64,000 bases of DNA from positions 98,036,001 to 98,100,000 of the forward strand of contig JAUMIR010000004.1 in the NCBI GenBank assembly GCA_030847615.1, in the 5' to 3' direction. The stretch is from Gambelia wislizenii. Its lineage: Eukaryota > Chordata > Lepidosauria > Squamata > Crotaphytidae. Shown here one piece after another: positions 1 to 12,800 of this stretch. The notes beneath the pieces were generated by a model that saw only the letters and a list, made by a program, of their open reading frames with translations, had not been told where the DNA came from and did not search any database. The first letter of the stretch is position 1. Each line of letters starts with the position of its first letter. The position numbers and the translations under genes were made by a program.

Positions 1-158
1 CTTTTTTAGCTGCCGCATCACACTGTTGGCTCATGTTCAACTTGTGGTCTACTAGGACTCCTAGATCCCTTTCGCACGTAGTCTCATTCAGCCAGGTCTC
101 TCCCATCCTATATTTATGCATTTCATTTTTCCGCCCTAAATTTGGGGGAACCTTTCCA
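1..158 (-). mobile_element. CR1 LINE fragment
   Basis: Nearly identical to 30120-30260, the RT-connector part of a CR1 LINE on the minus strand ([14 protein letters not shown] region). Truncated by the window edge on the left. Confidence 0.85.
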
Positions 159-323
159 CACGGTATCCATGAGGGTGAAAGAGATCAATGTGCAGGTAGC
201 CTGTATTACCTCAAGACTTCTCCCAAGTTCCTAGACCTTGTTAAGCATCCTGCCCTCTCCAGAAACAGATAATATAGCTCTGCCATTCCTTCCTAGGCTC
301 TGTCACACAATTCCTTTCAAACA

Positions 324-542
324 CAGTGGGCCCGCTGTATCGGTGGGCTAGCCATCTGTGGATTGGCGCATCCGCAGATCACCACGCCCCATATTATTCA
401 ATGGCAGCACGTGCACACAGGAGCGTCAGCACACGGCCATGTGCATGTGCCGCCATTGATTAATCTGGGGCTTGAGCATCTGTCTGTTTTCCCATTGCAG
501 AGGGGCCTAGAACTGAAACCCCGCAGATGGGAGGGCCCACTG
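324..542. mobile_element. Tigger-like TIR element, short non-autonomous copy
   Basis: Ends are inverted: CAGTGGGCCCGCTGTAT at the left and GGGAGGGCCCACTG at the right, with internal CATCTGTGGATTGGCGCATCC. This resembles MER2/Tigger-type MITEs. Flanking dinucleotide is not a clean TA. Confidence 0.6.
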
Positions 543-746
543 TGTGCTAAAATAACCCGCCCCAAAGAACCTCTGATATTTGACAAAAAGTAAGGGGAAA
601 CAAGTTCATCTACATTTCGACAAATTTGAAATATGAAGTGTGACTTCTGTTCCACAGATTTCAATTTCACTCAAGCCTGCCTTTAACTGCAACCTGCTAT
701 CCTACTCTGGAGACTCATTCCACTTTCAGGCATACCAGGCACTTAC

Positions 747-874
747 TTGGCCAACGTCTCTGGCTTGATGAGGATGTTGAAGTAAGTCTTTTTCAGCTGC
801 TGGGTTATCATTTCAAAAACTTCAGGAGTAAAAGTGAAGTCAGCTAAATGGTCAATGATGAGTTGAAACAGCAG
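747..874 (-). CDS. NRDC: NRDC coding exon 21 (residues 771-812), last exon in the window
   Basis: Encodes [20 protein letters not shown] then [20 protein letters not shown] and LA. The donor is AA|GTAAGT. The next human segment (KDVRLLILEYARWSM) is not found in the remaining 746 bases, so the gene continues off the left edge. Confidence 0.95.
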
Positions 875-3800
875 CTATAATAGAAAATTAAAGTATGATT
901 CCCTAAAATCAAGGATGTGGAAGTTCTTCCTATCGTCGGGCAAGGCCATTCCCCCACCCCCAAATCTCTTTTGCTCAATGCCTCTCTCCGTGGAAAAAGG
1001 ACCTGATTTGAGGGGACAGTTCAGGATAGCTGTGATTTCATTCAGGGATAGGAACGATCCCAGATGGCAACCCACTCTTGGAGAGAATACAGTTCCCCAT
1101 TCCAGCCCAAGAGTATTTAAATCCAATCCCAAAATGACCCCTTTCCCCAAAGTCCAAAGCCTAGCAACACTTACAGGCAGCTTGTGATTGAATCCTTTGA
1201 CACGAATTATTAATCCATGCTCTCCAGCTACTAATTTGTACCCCAGTTGAGCAACATCTGCTTCATAGGCAGGCTCAGCCAGATTGTACGCAAGGATGTT
1301 CACAAACGTATCAAAAAGAACCACACTGTAAACAACCATGTAAGAGTTTGAATGACAACCTCTCATAATAAAACTCTTCTACAATTCATTCAATCTGTCA
1401 AACATAGCATTCCATGAAGACAACTTATTTCCACCAACAGATCACACAATACCAAGACCCTTTAGAACATAAACCGCAGTCAACACCTCTGCATAATAAA
1501 AGCAATGAAATCTAAAGCATGGTATTAAAACAGTAGCTGTGGACACAGAGGCCTTACTGGGGTGTGCTCTTATGTGCTTTTACTGTTTTAACTTGTATAT
1601 GTTTTTAAAAATAATTTTAATTGTTACTTTTAATTATTTTTAATTGTCTTATTTTTTACTTTTTTTAACGCTGTAAACCGCCTAGGGAGTGCTTTGACAC
1701 TGATAGGTGGTATAGAAATTCAGTAAATAAAATAAAACAAATAATAGCCTGTTACTTAATCTGTGCTCATTTAAAATGTCTTTTCCAGCAAAAAAATAAA
1801 GCAAGCCAAAGAACAGACAAAAAGATGGTAGCCCTTACTTCTCAGCAGACTGCTGGATCAATGGTGAGATTAGATGGAAACGGATATAAGCTGAAACATA
1901 AGTTATAATAATCAATGTCAAACAATGGAGAACATTTTATTTTCTTTAGCTGCTCCAGACCCAAATTTCACAACCTTTAAAAAACACTTAACAGTTTGTC
2001 CATGTTTAGGTACAGCACTGTTGATTGGACCCCATGATTGTGCAAACACAATTTAATTCTGTAGGGCAGGGGTGGAAACCTATAGCCTTCTGGATATCTG
2101 CTGGACTGCAGATGTTCAGTCCTGTCCAGTACAGTTAATGGTGAGAGGTTGCTAATCCTTTTTGAGCTCCTGTGAGCAAAGATGGATTTTAAATCAAATA
2201 ATATCAACAATGGGAGGCACAGTCCAACAACAGATCAAGGGCCACATGCCACCACCACCCCTTGCTGTAGTGAATGAAAACATACAGGAGTGAGTTTGTT
2301 GTTCTCACTTAATGGTGAGGACAGATAGGGGTCTCCATATTGCTGGGAAGAAAAAAGGAATAACAGCTTTGCAACAATCTAGATAGGAAAAATTCAGCTA
2401 GTACTTCTGCCACTGGCTTGGCAGAAGACAGCCTCGAGAGAAGTGCCATTCCACAAAACAATGACTGAAATACTGTGCTTGGCACTCCACTATCAACATC
2501 AAAGAAATAGTAGCTGGAGGTTTAGAAATATTCCAAGACAAAGTTTATTTAGAGGACAAATGAACTGTTCCAAGTCTTCGCTTTTGAAAACCAAGACACC
2601 AACACAGTCAAGTGTATACTGTATAACAAACAGCATGGAAACAAATTGGTATTTCATGCTGCCAATACATTGCTTGGTTTGGTCAAACCTAGAAGACTAA
2701 TTCTTTTGGGGGTCATTAAAAAATATAATTAATTTTAGGACATGAAGATGTCTTTTAACACACAGCCTTTTACCATTAAAAACCACTACAGTGGACGGGG
2801 TGGATATATGATTCAACTGGGATAACAGCAGCACAACAGACACAGATACACACACACATACATTAAACACAAGAACCAGTGTAGGATGAGTATCTGTTAC
2901 AACAAAAAGGTCATTTTAAGAAAAGCCATACAAAAAGCCCTAATGAGAAATAGCACAATCCAGAATGTCCATTATTTTATATGAGGAAAGCACCTTTGAA
3001 ATTTTAATGAAAAACACATATATAAAAGTGTTACCTTTAGGGATTTTGAATTTATCATCCTTCTTGTACCACAAACAACCTTGCTGGGTGCTTACAATAC
3101 TGACTGGATACTCTGTCTGGGGACAGTCAGGAGCCTTCAGAGCAAAATCAGTTGCTAAAATGGCAAAAGGGCGAATTACTATTTTACATTCACAAATCAA
3201 TTTATTTCTCTATCACTATAACACTCTATCACTATAACAAGTTGGTGTTATGCAGCATCCTAAATTCCAGATTCAGCTGTATAATGCCGTGACAGGTATA
3301 TATGAGTTCATGTCTCACTCACCAATATATCTGTTTTCTTCAGGGAGGTGTAAGTCGGGATTTAACAGAAAATCACTGGCCCACATATCACTCCAGTACT
3401 GATCAATATCTGTAATGAATATTAAGTAAATGGGCTTAGTAGAAGTACACCTGAAGAGGATGACATATCTGGCTGTGGATAACTGTAGAGACAATGAGCC
3501 AGCTCTGGCATTCCTCTTCTCCAACACAACATCACATTTCCAGACTGGCAAAAAGAAGACATCTGTATATCTGATCCAGCCAAGTTTCCACACAGCTTAT
3601 GGATAGAAATCATTGCCTTTTGTTATCCATGACAGAAATTCCATGGGTTGGATCCTGACTTAAGACTAGACCACAGAAATCAACAGAATGAGTTCTCCAA
3701 GACACACTGGTTTCAGCAAGGATACTCTAAACATTACTAAGTCTGAATCCAACCATACTCCTTTACTGCTAGAAGTTCCTTATCTCCTAGAAGCAGACAT

Positions 3801-6800
3801 TTAAATGATCCAACTGTATTACAGTACCACTCCAGGATAAGACAAAGCAGTGACTTCCATGGCCTCTCTCTGCCCATAAAATTATTTCAGGACTCAATGA
3901 TGTTGTACCTTCAACACTGTATTGTGTACCAAACCACTTCTCCTTCAGATGACACTGGCCTTCGTGGGCTGCAGATAACAGACTAAGGTTGGCTCGCTGA
4001 GGAGTCAGCTGGTGAAGAGCTTCAGAAATGATCTGCAAAGATAAAGGATTCAAAGACAGCACATCTCTAAGATTCATGCAAAACTTGCTTTCTAAATCAA
4101 AATCATTTCTGTATTATCTTTATTAAAAAGAGAAAAAAGTACAATTTTAAATACATACCGTATATTGCTGCATACAAGACTACTTTTTAACACTTGAAAA
4201 TCTCCTCAAAAGTGGGGGGTGGTCTTATACCCCAGTAATCATACTCCCCTGCTGTGAGAATGATTGAAGTGTAAAATGGCCTGGGCAGTTTTCCCAGCAG
4301 ATCCTTCCTCCTGCGGTGAGAATGACTGCTTTGACTTTGAAGAGTTAAATGGCCCTCCATTTAGCTCAGGAGAGTCAAAATAATGTTTCTTTTCAGGACA
4401 AGTTAGCCTAAAATTAGAATTTCTGGATTCAGACTTATCATTCTGCATCAAGTTTTGTCTATGGTGAAATTCTCTTGTCTACCACTGTGGCTCTAAAATC
4501 ATTAATGTGCTCATTCATTAATGTGCTCATTCAAAAATTTGGGATTTGATAGCTTCATATTAACCAACTTACAGTATTAATGCAACCTTACTTTCCAAAG
4601 ATTGAACACCACAGAGATTTTTCAAAGTATCCCATGCTTTTTTAGCTGTTCTCAGTCCTTTAATTTCACAGACTATTCCATCATCTACAGCCACTGAGCT
4701 GGCTGGATGGCGGGGGGGGGCGCAAACTCTATATTTTAACTTAAAAATTGGGGGGGTCGTCTTATGCGCCCAGTCGTCTTATACGCCGGAATATACGGTA
4801 AATCTACATCAGGAAAAAAATACAAACCAATAACATGATACAAACCAAACAAAAATGAGAGGAAAAAAGGGGGAAAGATAATGACTTCCAACTTTCCTAC
4901 TGATGGGGATATATATTTTAGTACCCCACTTCCTCTACCATTGATTAACTTGTTCCTCTACATCTTACATGAACCGACTTAATTTAAAAATCCACTACTG
5001 ATAACTTCCCCAGATATTCTTTCAAATGACCCCAAAACAACTCCCAGTCTTTCATAAAACCACTCAAAGATTTTTCTCTAATCAAAACAGTCAATTTATC
5101 AATTTCAGCAAAGTCAAAAAAAAAAAATTCCCTAAGATCATAATACAGAGTAAATTTCAACTTCCTCATCCACTCCCATTGATCTAGTTGTATATTATGC
5201 CCAACATTTTGTGCCCATTTTATCATACATTCCTTAACCTGTTCCTCCTCCGTCTCCATTCTCAAGAATAACTTATAGATTTTACCAATCAAATGTTGTT
5301 CATCAATACACAACTGAATTTCAAATTCTGACTTAGACAATTCAAAATTGTATAATTTTTGATGCATCTTAAACCTTTCATATATCTGCCTATACAAAAA
5401 CCACAGGCAATTAAGACCTTCTAATTCCAATTCTTTAGTTGTCTTTGGAGATTTTCAGACTACACTGTTATAGTGTTACTATTCCACTTTAACTGCTCTG
5501 GCTCCCTCCTGTAGAATTCTGGGATTTGTAGTTTAGTGAGGCCTAAGATCTCTCTGGCTGAGAGTTGTAAATGCCCCTCCCTAAACTGCAAATCCCAGGA
5601 TTCAAGAGGAGGCATCCATAGCAAATAAAGTGGAATAGTAACACTATAACAGTGTTGTCTGAAAATCTCCTTTATTCTGTACTGCCCTTTATCCAGTATC
5701 AAAAGATGTTAAGTTATTGACTTTTCTTTCTAAATTTATTTCTCTTCTATGAAAGGCTTCTTGTGTCAATAACAATAAAGGCATCTTAGAATGAATCCTT
5801 AACTTATATCTATTTCAAATTCTTAAAAGGGAACGTCTCACATAGTAAATGTTTAAAGGCCCATTAGCTTTGGCTTTATCATACCAAAGAAATCCATGCT
5901 ACCCAAAACTCAAATCAAATCCTTCCAGTTCTAATAACCTCTTATTTCCCCAAAATATCCAATCTTTTACCCACACAAAACAACATGCCAAAAAACACAA
6001 GTCTGGTAATCCCAATCCAGCTCTCTCTCTTTAGCATCTTGCAAAATCTTAAATTTCACTCTAGGATTCTTCCACTGCCAAACAAATTTTGACAGGTCTT
6101 TCTGCCATCATTTAAATGGTATGTCATTTGTCAAAATCGGAATTATTTGAAACAGAAATAGCATCTTTGGTAAAACATTAACCTTTATCACAGAAATTCT
6201 GCCTAACAATGATAGCTTAAACTTTTCCCATCTTTGAAGATCTTGCTTAATTTCATTCCAAACTTTCACATAACTATTCTGATATATAACATAGAAAGTC
6301 AAATTTACCCCTAAATATTTCACCTTTTTTTCAATCTTGAAACCAGTCATTTCTGATAAACAGTCTCTGGTCTTCTTTTTTCATATTCTTTGTTAAAATC
6401 ATTGTCTTGTCTTTATTATAAAACCATCTAATTCTCCATTTTTTTAAAGTAAATCCATTAATATTCCAACACTTTGCAGAGATTCAAGTATAATCACCAA
6501 GTCATTAGAAAAGGCCCTTGCCTTAATTTAAATATCTAACCTCCAGTACTCAGTCCCTTTATTTTCTCTTCTTGTCTTATGGCTCTATTAAGGACCTCCA
6601 GTATTAAAGAAGATAATGGTCATTCTTATCTAGCACTTCTTTGAATGTTGCAAAATTTTATCATCTCTCATTGACTCTTGTCAATATCTTTCTTGAATTG
6701 TGGTGCCCAGAATTGGACACAGTATTCCAGATGAGGTCTGAACAAAGCAGAATAGAGTGGTACTTCTCAATCTAGACATTATATACCTATGACACAGCCT

Positions 6801-9800
6801 AGAATTGCATTAGCTTTTTTAGCTGCTGTATTGCACTGTTCATTCGCGTTACGCTTGGGGTCTATTAAGACCCCTAGATCCCTTTCACATGTACTGTTGT
6901 CAAGCAAGATGTCATCCTATATCTGTGCATTTCATTTTTTTTGCCCAAATGTAGATTACATTTCTGCCTGTTGAAATACATTTTGTTAGTTTTGGCCCAG
7001 TTCTCCAATCCATTATGGTCATTTTGAATTCTGATCCTGTTTCCTGGGATATTAGCTGCCCCTCCTGATTTGGCGTCCTCTGCAAATCTGAAAAGCATGC
7101 CCGGTATTCCATCATCCAAGTATTTTATAAAGATACTGGGGCTAGGACAGAGCCCTGTGACACCTCACTAGTCACTTCTCTCCAGAACTAAGAGGAGCCA
7201 TTGGTGAGCACCCTTTGGGTTTGGTCGGTCATCCAATTACAAATCCACCTAACAGTAGCACCGTCTAGCCCACATTTTACTAGCTTAATTACAAGAATAC
7301 CATGGAGGACTCTGTTGAAGTCAAATTAGATCATATTTAAATCTGTCCAAATGATGAAATATTTTCTTCTTCTGGGAAGAATTTCCCCTCTCATACTCCA
7401 AGTGACACGTTTCAGATCCATCATCAAGCTTTTACATTTCCTAAGTCTGTACTGTCTAAATCACTTTCAACCACTGCAGCCTCAACTTCTACTTCTTCTT
7501 TCTCTTCAACACCTCTCTTTTCCTCCTCTTCATCCTGTTCTGAAGTCTCATTCACATCCTCTTCTCCTGCTGTTCCCCCCTCTTCCAAATCTCTATTGTA
7601 TTTTCTTAGGAATTCTCCAGCCTTCTGTATTGTATGCAAAACAAATCTTCTCTGTTTAAATCTAAGGAAGATACCTTCTAGTTTCTCCCATTTAAATGGA
7701 ATTTGGCAGCTTGTCTGTTAAAAAAATTATACAGTAATCCTTTCACCTTCTTAAGATTCTTTCAAAACCTCACCATTCTTCCATCCATTTTCATCTTGCT
7801 GGAGCACTTGGTCCCTTATTTGACATCTGATGAAATAAACTATAATGTCTCTAGGCAAATTTCTCTGTCTTGCCACCGGTGAGTTAATTCTGCATACAGG
7901 TCAACCCCTGTATACACAGTTCCACTTATCCGCATCAAAAAAAATGCTCTCTCTAGGCATTTCTACGTCTTCCAAAGCAATTCTATGGTCAACCAGTGTT
8001 CCAGTGTTCATCTCATTGAAAATAATAAGGTTAACTATTATCCATGGTTTCAGATATCCACAGGGGATCTTTGAATGTATTCCCTGCAGATATGGGGGTT
8101 GACCTGTACTTTATCCAATTCTATTTTCAAACATTCCTTCTCTCTCCAACAAATTGGCCAAAGCTTCCAACATCCTTTCAAAAATATCTTCAATTTCTTA
8201 TTCTTCAATCCCTCTAAACAAAGACATCTCTCTTTCTTTTATATCCAGCACTGCTACAGTATCTAAATCTTGCTCTTTGTCTCCCGTTTATCAGTAACTT
8301 CTCCCAATAACTGTGTCTACTCCAATACTCCAGTTTTCAAACCTTAACATCATGTTTCATCTCCACAGTCATTTGGATCAGTAATTGCTTAATATCCTTA
8401 AGCCATCTTAATTTCTCGTTTTTTCTCCAACTGCACATCTATCTGATTCTTTAACTGCCTGATTTCATCCAAAATCTCTTGACTGGCATCTACTGGCTTA
8501 GCTGCTTGCTCTGTAGAAGTTGTCCTTACCTCCGAGCTGCATATTCTGTCATAACTTTATCTTCATCTTATCTGAGTTCATTCTGACAGCTGTCAAACCA
8601 AATTATATAAAGCAAGCAGCCAAAAAAAAATACACTGCTGTTTATCCACTTGGCCACTAGATGTCAGTTTATTCCATTAAACTCGCAGTCTGTCTAGCTT
8701 GTTTCTCTTTGCTCTATACTCCAGACATATTTTTCACTTCCTCTTAGCACGTCACCAGTCTTCCGAACTTGGTCCTATCTCTATAAGGCAAACCATTTTT
8801 TTCTTAATTAAAACCTTACTCTTCAATCCTCCATTCGAGTCTTCAAACATCAGTCATTTAGGCTGCAAAGCTCCTCCTTCACTGAATATAATAGATCTGT
8901 AAAGTCCATGTTATTTACCCAAAGAAATTTGTTTACTCACAACCCTTCTTGCATGCAGAGGCTTAGATGCAGGAAGTTATGTGTACCCTTCAGGTTGGAA
9001 AGTTTCCTTAATTGTACATCTATACAATCGGCCCTCCGTATCCATGGATTCTGCATCCACGGCTTGAAAATATTCCCCACACACACACACACACAATTCC
9101 AAAAAGCAAACCCTGATTTTGTCATTTTATATAAGGGACACCAATTTAATACGCCATTTTATATAATGGGACTTAAGTATTCACAGATTTTGGTATCAAC
9201 AGGGGTGGGTGGGTCCTGGAACCAAACCCCAGTGGATACGAAGGGCTGAGTATCTTCAGTTCAGGATATTAAGAAAGTTGAACAACTGCCATTAGAGCTT
9301 TCTCAGGAGTCAAGGGTGTGAGGTGACATGATGGCCCTCTCAGTTCCCTCCATTCCACCTACTTCGAATTATCACTCTGTTGTGGTGTTCTAGAGCCAGG
9401 AATGGATCCTGGAACACTTGCAAAGAAATTCTCAGGGCCCCCCTTTACCAAGGGGGAAACTTTTAACTGACTCAGAGCCCCTCAAGCTGGCAATCATGGT
9501 GACCAGCATTTGCCCTGGGGCAGAGCTCTTACAGGGACAAACCACACATCTCCATAGTGAACTCATAAGTTCTAAATCAAAATCATTTTGAACATAAATT
9601 ATGGAAAGATATATTCACATCTGCTGTAAAGCTGGTTTTCTTTCGCATAAAGAAGACCACATAAATAAGACCAAAAATTGGGAAAGGCAGTGCAGTTTGT
9701 GGGCTGCATGCAACCCCAAGATCATGTCAGGATCCCCATGGTGCCCCCACAGGAAAAAAATAACTTTCTGGCCAAAGTGCAAGTTCCCCAGGCACAGGGT

Positions 9801-12800
9801 CCCATATCCCCACTCCCCCCAAAAAAATCTTGTTTTGTTTTGTTTTTAAATACTTCATGTTCGGGGGGTGCTTAGGCAGCCTGCAGTGGGTCCAGGGAGG
9901 GAACTGTTCCCATGAGTGCATGAAGTCGCCCAGCCCTGACCTAAAGAGAGTTGACTTACTTGTGGCTTATATTCAAAAAGAAGCTGGTCTCCTGTCAGAA
10001 TGTCCTCCTTTGGAAACAGCTGCATATTTTCACACAGACTTTCTACATATTCAACTGGATCAGTCTAAAAAACAAATAACTTTGTCTTACTATCTGATCA
10101 TTTGAACAATTTCCCCATCAACCTTACAGTACTTCTAGCCAAGCTCAAACGTAAATCCAGACAACCAGTTTTTTCACACAATGTGCACTGACTTTTTGCA
10201 GCTATTACAATAATCACTTGCTCCTAATCAAGAAGTGGTAATCAAACAGCAGCAGTTCAGCCCATATCTGCTGCACCCCATTCATCTAATTCCCAAAGGT
10301 ATGGCACCTGCAGAAATCAATGTGTGCTTAAGAAGGTAGAGAACACATTCATCCAAATGCCCAACAGGCTTGGAATCACACCCACACACCCACTCACTGA
10401 TATTTATAAAAGCGGTTGATTTGAATACTTCCTAAGCAGGACTCCAAAATCAAATTCTTTGCTATGGAGATTTAAGGAACACTTCTCTGAAAGCAAAAAA
10501 GTCATCATGTGATCATTTTCATCACATCTACTTCACTGCTCTAAGTTGCGGAATTGCTACCTGTTTCAGCTAGAGGACATTCCTGGGATACACTGAGAGA
10601 TGGTGTTTGCTGCTGTTTGCTTACTTTATTCATGCTCGAGTAAGGCAGGGCATTACCAATGAAAAGCTATGATCACATTGTTTCAGGGTTTGGACTAAGC
10701 CTGATCTTACTTGCAACAGCTTAGAGAATTAAAGAAGGATAGGATATGAAATCCAGCCAATTGAAAAATGCTACATGAAACTGAAAATAACACATGCATC
10801 AACCAAAGACTCAAATGATCTAAGTTGATTTTTTTAAAAATCTGCATGAGAAAAGACTTTAATGTATGTACAGTATTATCCAATTCCTAGTCCATGTAGA
10901 ACATGACACACAAGTCATACATAAACATCATCTTAAACTGGATGGTCCTAAAAGGTTTCCCCCCCCATACGATTAACTCCCAAAACCCAACAGGAAGCCA
11001 AATGGTATAGCCCTAGCGGTAAGACTACATCATGGCAAGATAATCAATAGCAGTTCTTTTTGTAATGGACACAGGACCTCACAAGCAAATAAAACCTGAG
11101 TTCTGATTACACAGATTAGCATGCACAGGTAACCTCATCTCCCAATAATAAGCATCAAAACCCATCCAAGATGTCTCATAAAGTACATTTTTTGTCTATG
11201 ACTAATAGTGTACACAAATTCTCATATGCCTCATTCCCTCTCCTATATTGTTGTCTCTGTTCCTGAAACTCAGAACTAAATGCAGATTCTAAATTGGGAA
11301 AATAGCATTAAAATACACAAGAGAGAGATATCACTAGACTCAAGTAAAACACAAGTATCTTCAGAATAAAACTGAAAGTGAAGGGAGACAAAACCCCTCA
11401 GTAAGGACTGAGCATGCTCAGTGACCATGAAATGCTAATTCACTGTTATGGGTAAGGGACTACATGGAAGAAGTAATAGAAGAGAGTACTCTTGCAGGTG
11501 CTACTTCTGCTTCCCAAATTTCATGAGGAACATTACAAGACAAAATTATCAAGTGTGTTTTAAAACTTAGTGCTGCAGAAGTTTAATAAACCAAATACCT
11601 GCTCCTGGTAAAAAAACTCATTGGCTTCAATCTTCTGGATCTCTTCCCATATCCTGTGGGTAGAAAATGTGTGTCCTCAGTGAATCAGCCACTTTTGTCA
11701 AGGAAGAAACTATTTCCAGAAACAGTTTCAAAACAAATGTCAAGGCCATTTCTCAGCTGTTAAAGGTCAGCCACCAGAGGCTTGAGCTGGAATTAGAGAC
11801 CCAGTTGGCTCCAACTGACTTCAGCTAACACCTGACAAATCCTCTAAGGGGGTCAAAAGGAGTTCTGAATACTCTCACTGCCTGTACAAGAACACATCAA
11901 TGAAAGGCCTCAAAAAGTTCCTGTTCTGGATTACAACCCCCAGAATCCCACAGGCATCATGGCTACTAGATTCAGGAAGCTGTCGTTCAAAAGAATAACA
12001 TTTTCAGGTTGTACAAAGGAAAACTTCATCTGGCCTGTTTGGACAGTGATTTCCTGGCTACCAAGGATAGGGTCAGATGGGAGAAGTGATGTCACAAAAA
12101 GGCAGGAAAGGAGTGAACAAAGAAGGAAGTTGATGAATAAGCAGAGCTTCACCAACCGCCTGCTTATTTTGTTCAGAGTTAAGCAGGGCTGGAACCGGGT
12201 AGATTTTATTCCCACAAGCAATGTAACCAAAACTATCAGAAAGGGAAGGGGCAACTCATACAAGTCTACATTCCTCCACTACGGGTGGGGTGGGGGAGCC
12301 AGGAAGTCCAGCTGCTCATTAGAATGAAGCTGAAAAGCTTTCATTACCTTTGGTCAGGCCCTGTTTGCTGCAACAATTTTAAATACTGGAATACTACATG
12401 CGCAACCTGAAAATGGAAACACAAACACTTTTAGGTTTTGTCACCTACAGTAAGCAAAAAGGAAAAAAAAAACATTCTAAGCTACAACAAAAAATTACCT
12501 CATAGAAATGATTGTAACCTTCATCCGTCAGGGTCACAGAAATAGTGAAGACTGAGTATGTGGAGTTTTGCTCAAATCCTGTTTCATCATTTCCACCATA
12601 TAACGCAAGTGCCCAGAATCTGTCAGAAAAGTTTTACACAGCATTTCTTGCAAACATTAAGTACCAGCTGAACTTTGAAATATTGCCATACATTTCCAGC
12701 ACATTTGTTGACTTGCTGTAAGAGGAAAACTTAGCAGCACCTTTGCTTTAGAATGAACACATGAAATATGCCAGCAAATGAATCTGGGGCAGTAGCAAGC

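Noticed and set aside
5457..5665. Small structured RNA gene
   Set aside because: The strong hairpin is a MITE; the same palindrome core recurs at many places in the window.
11959..12327. 122-codon plus-strand frame
   Set aside because: Lies in an NRDC intron with no homology or conserved domain seen; expected by chance at this length.
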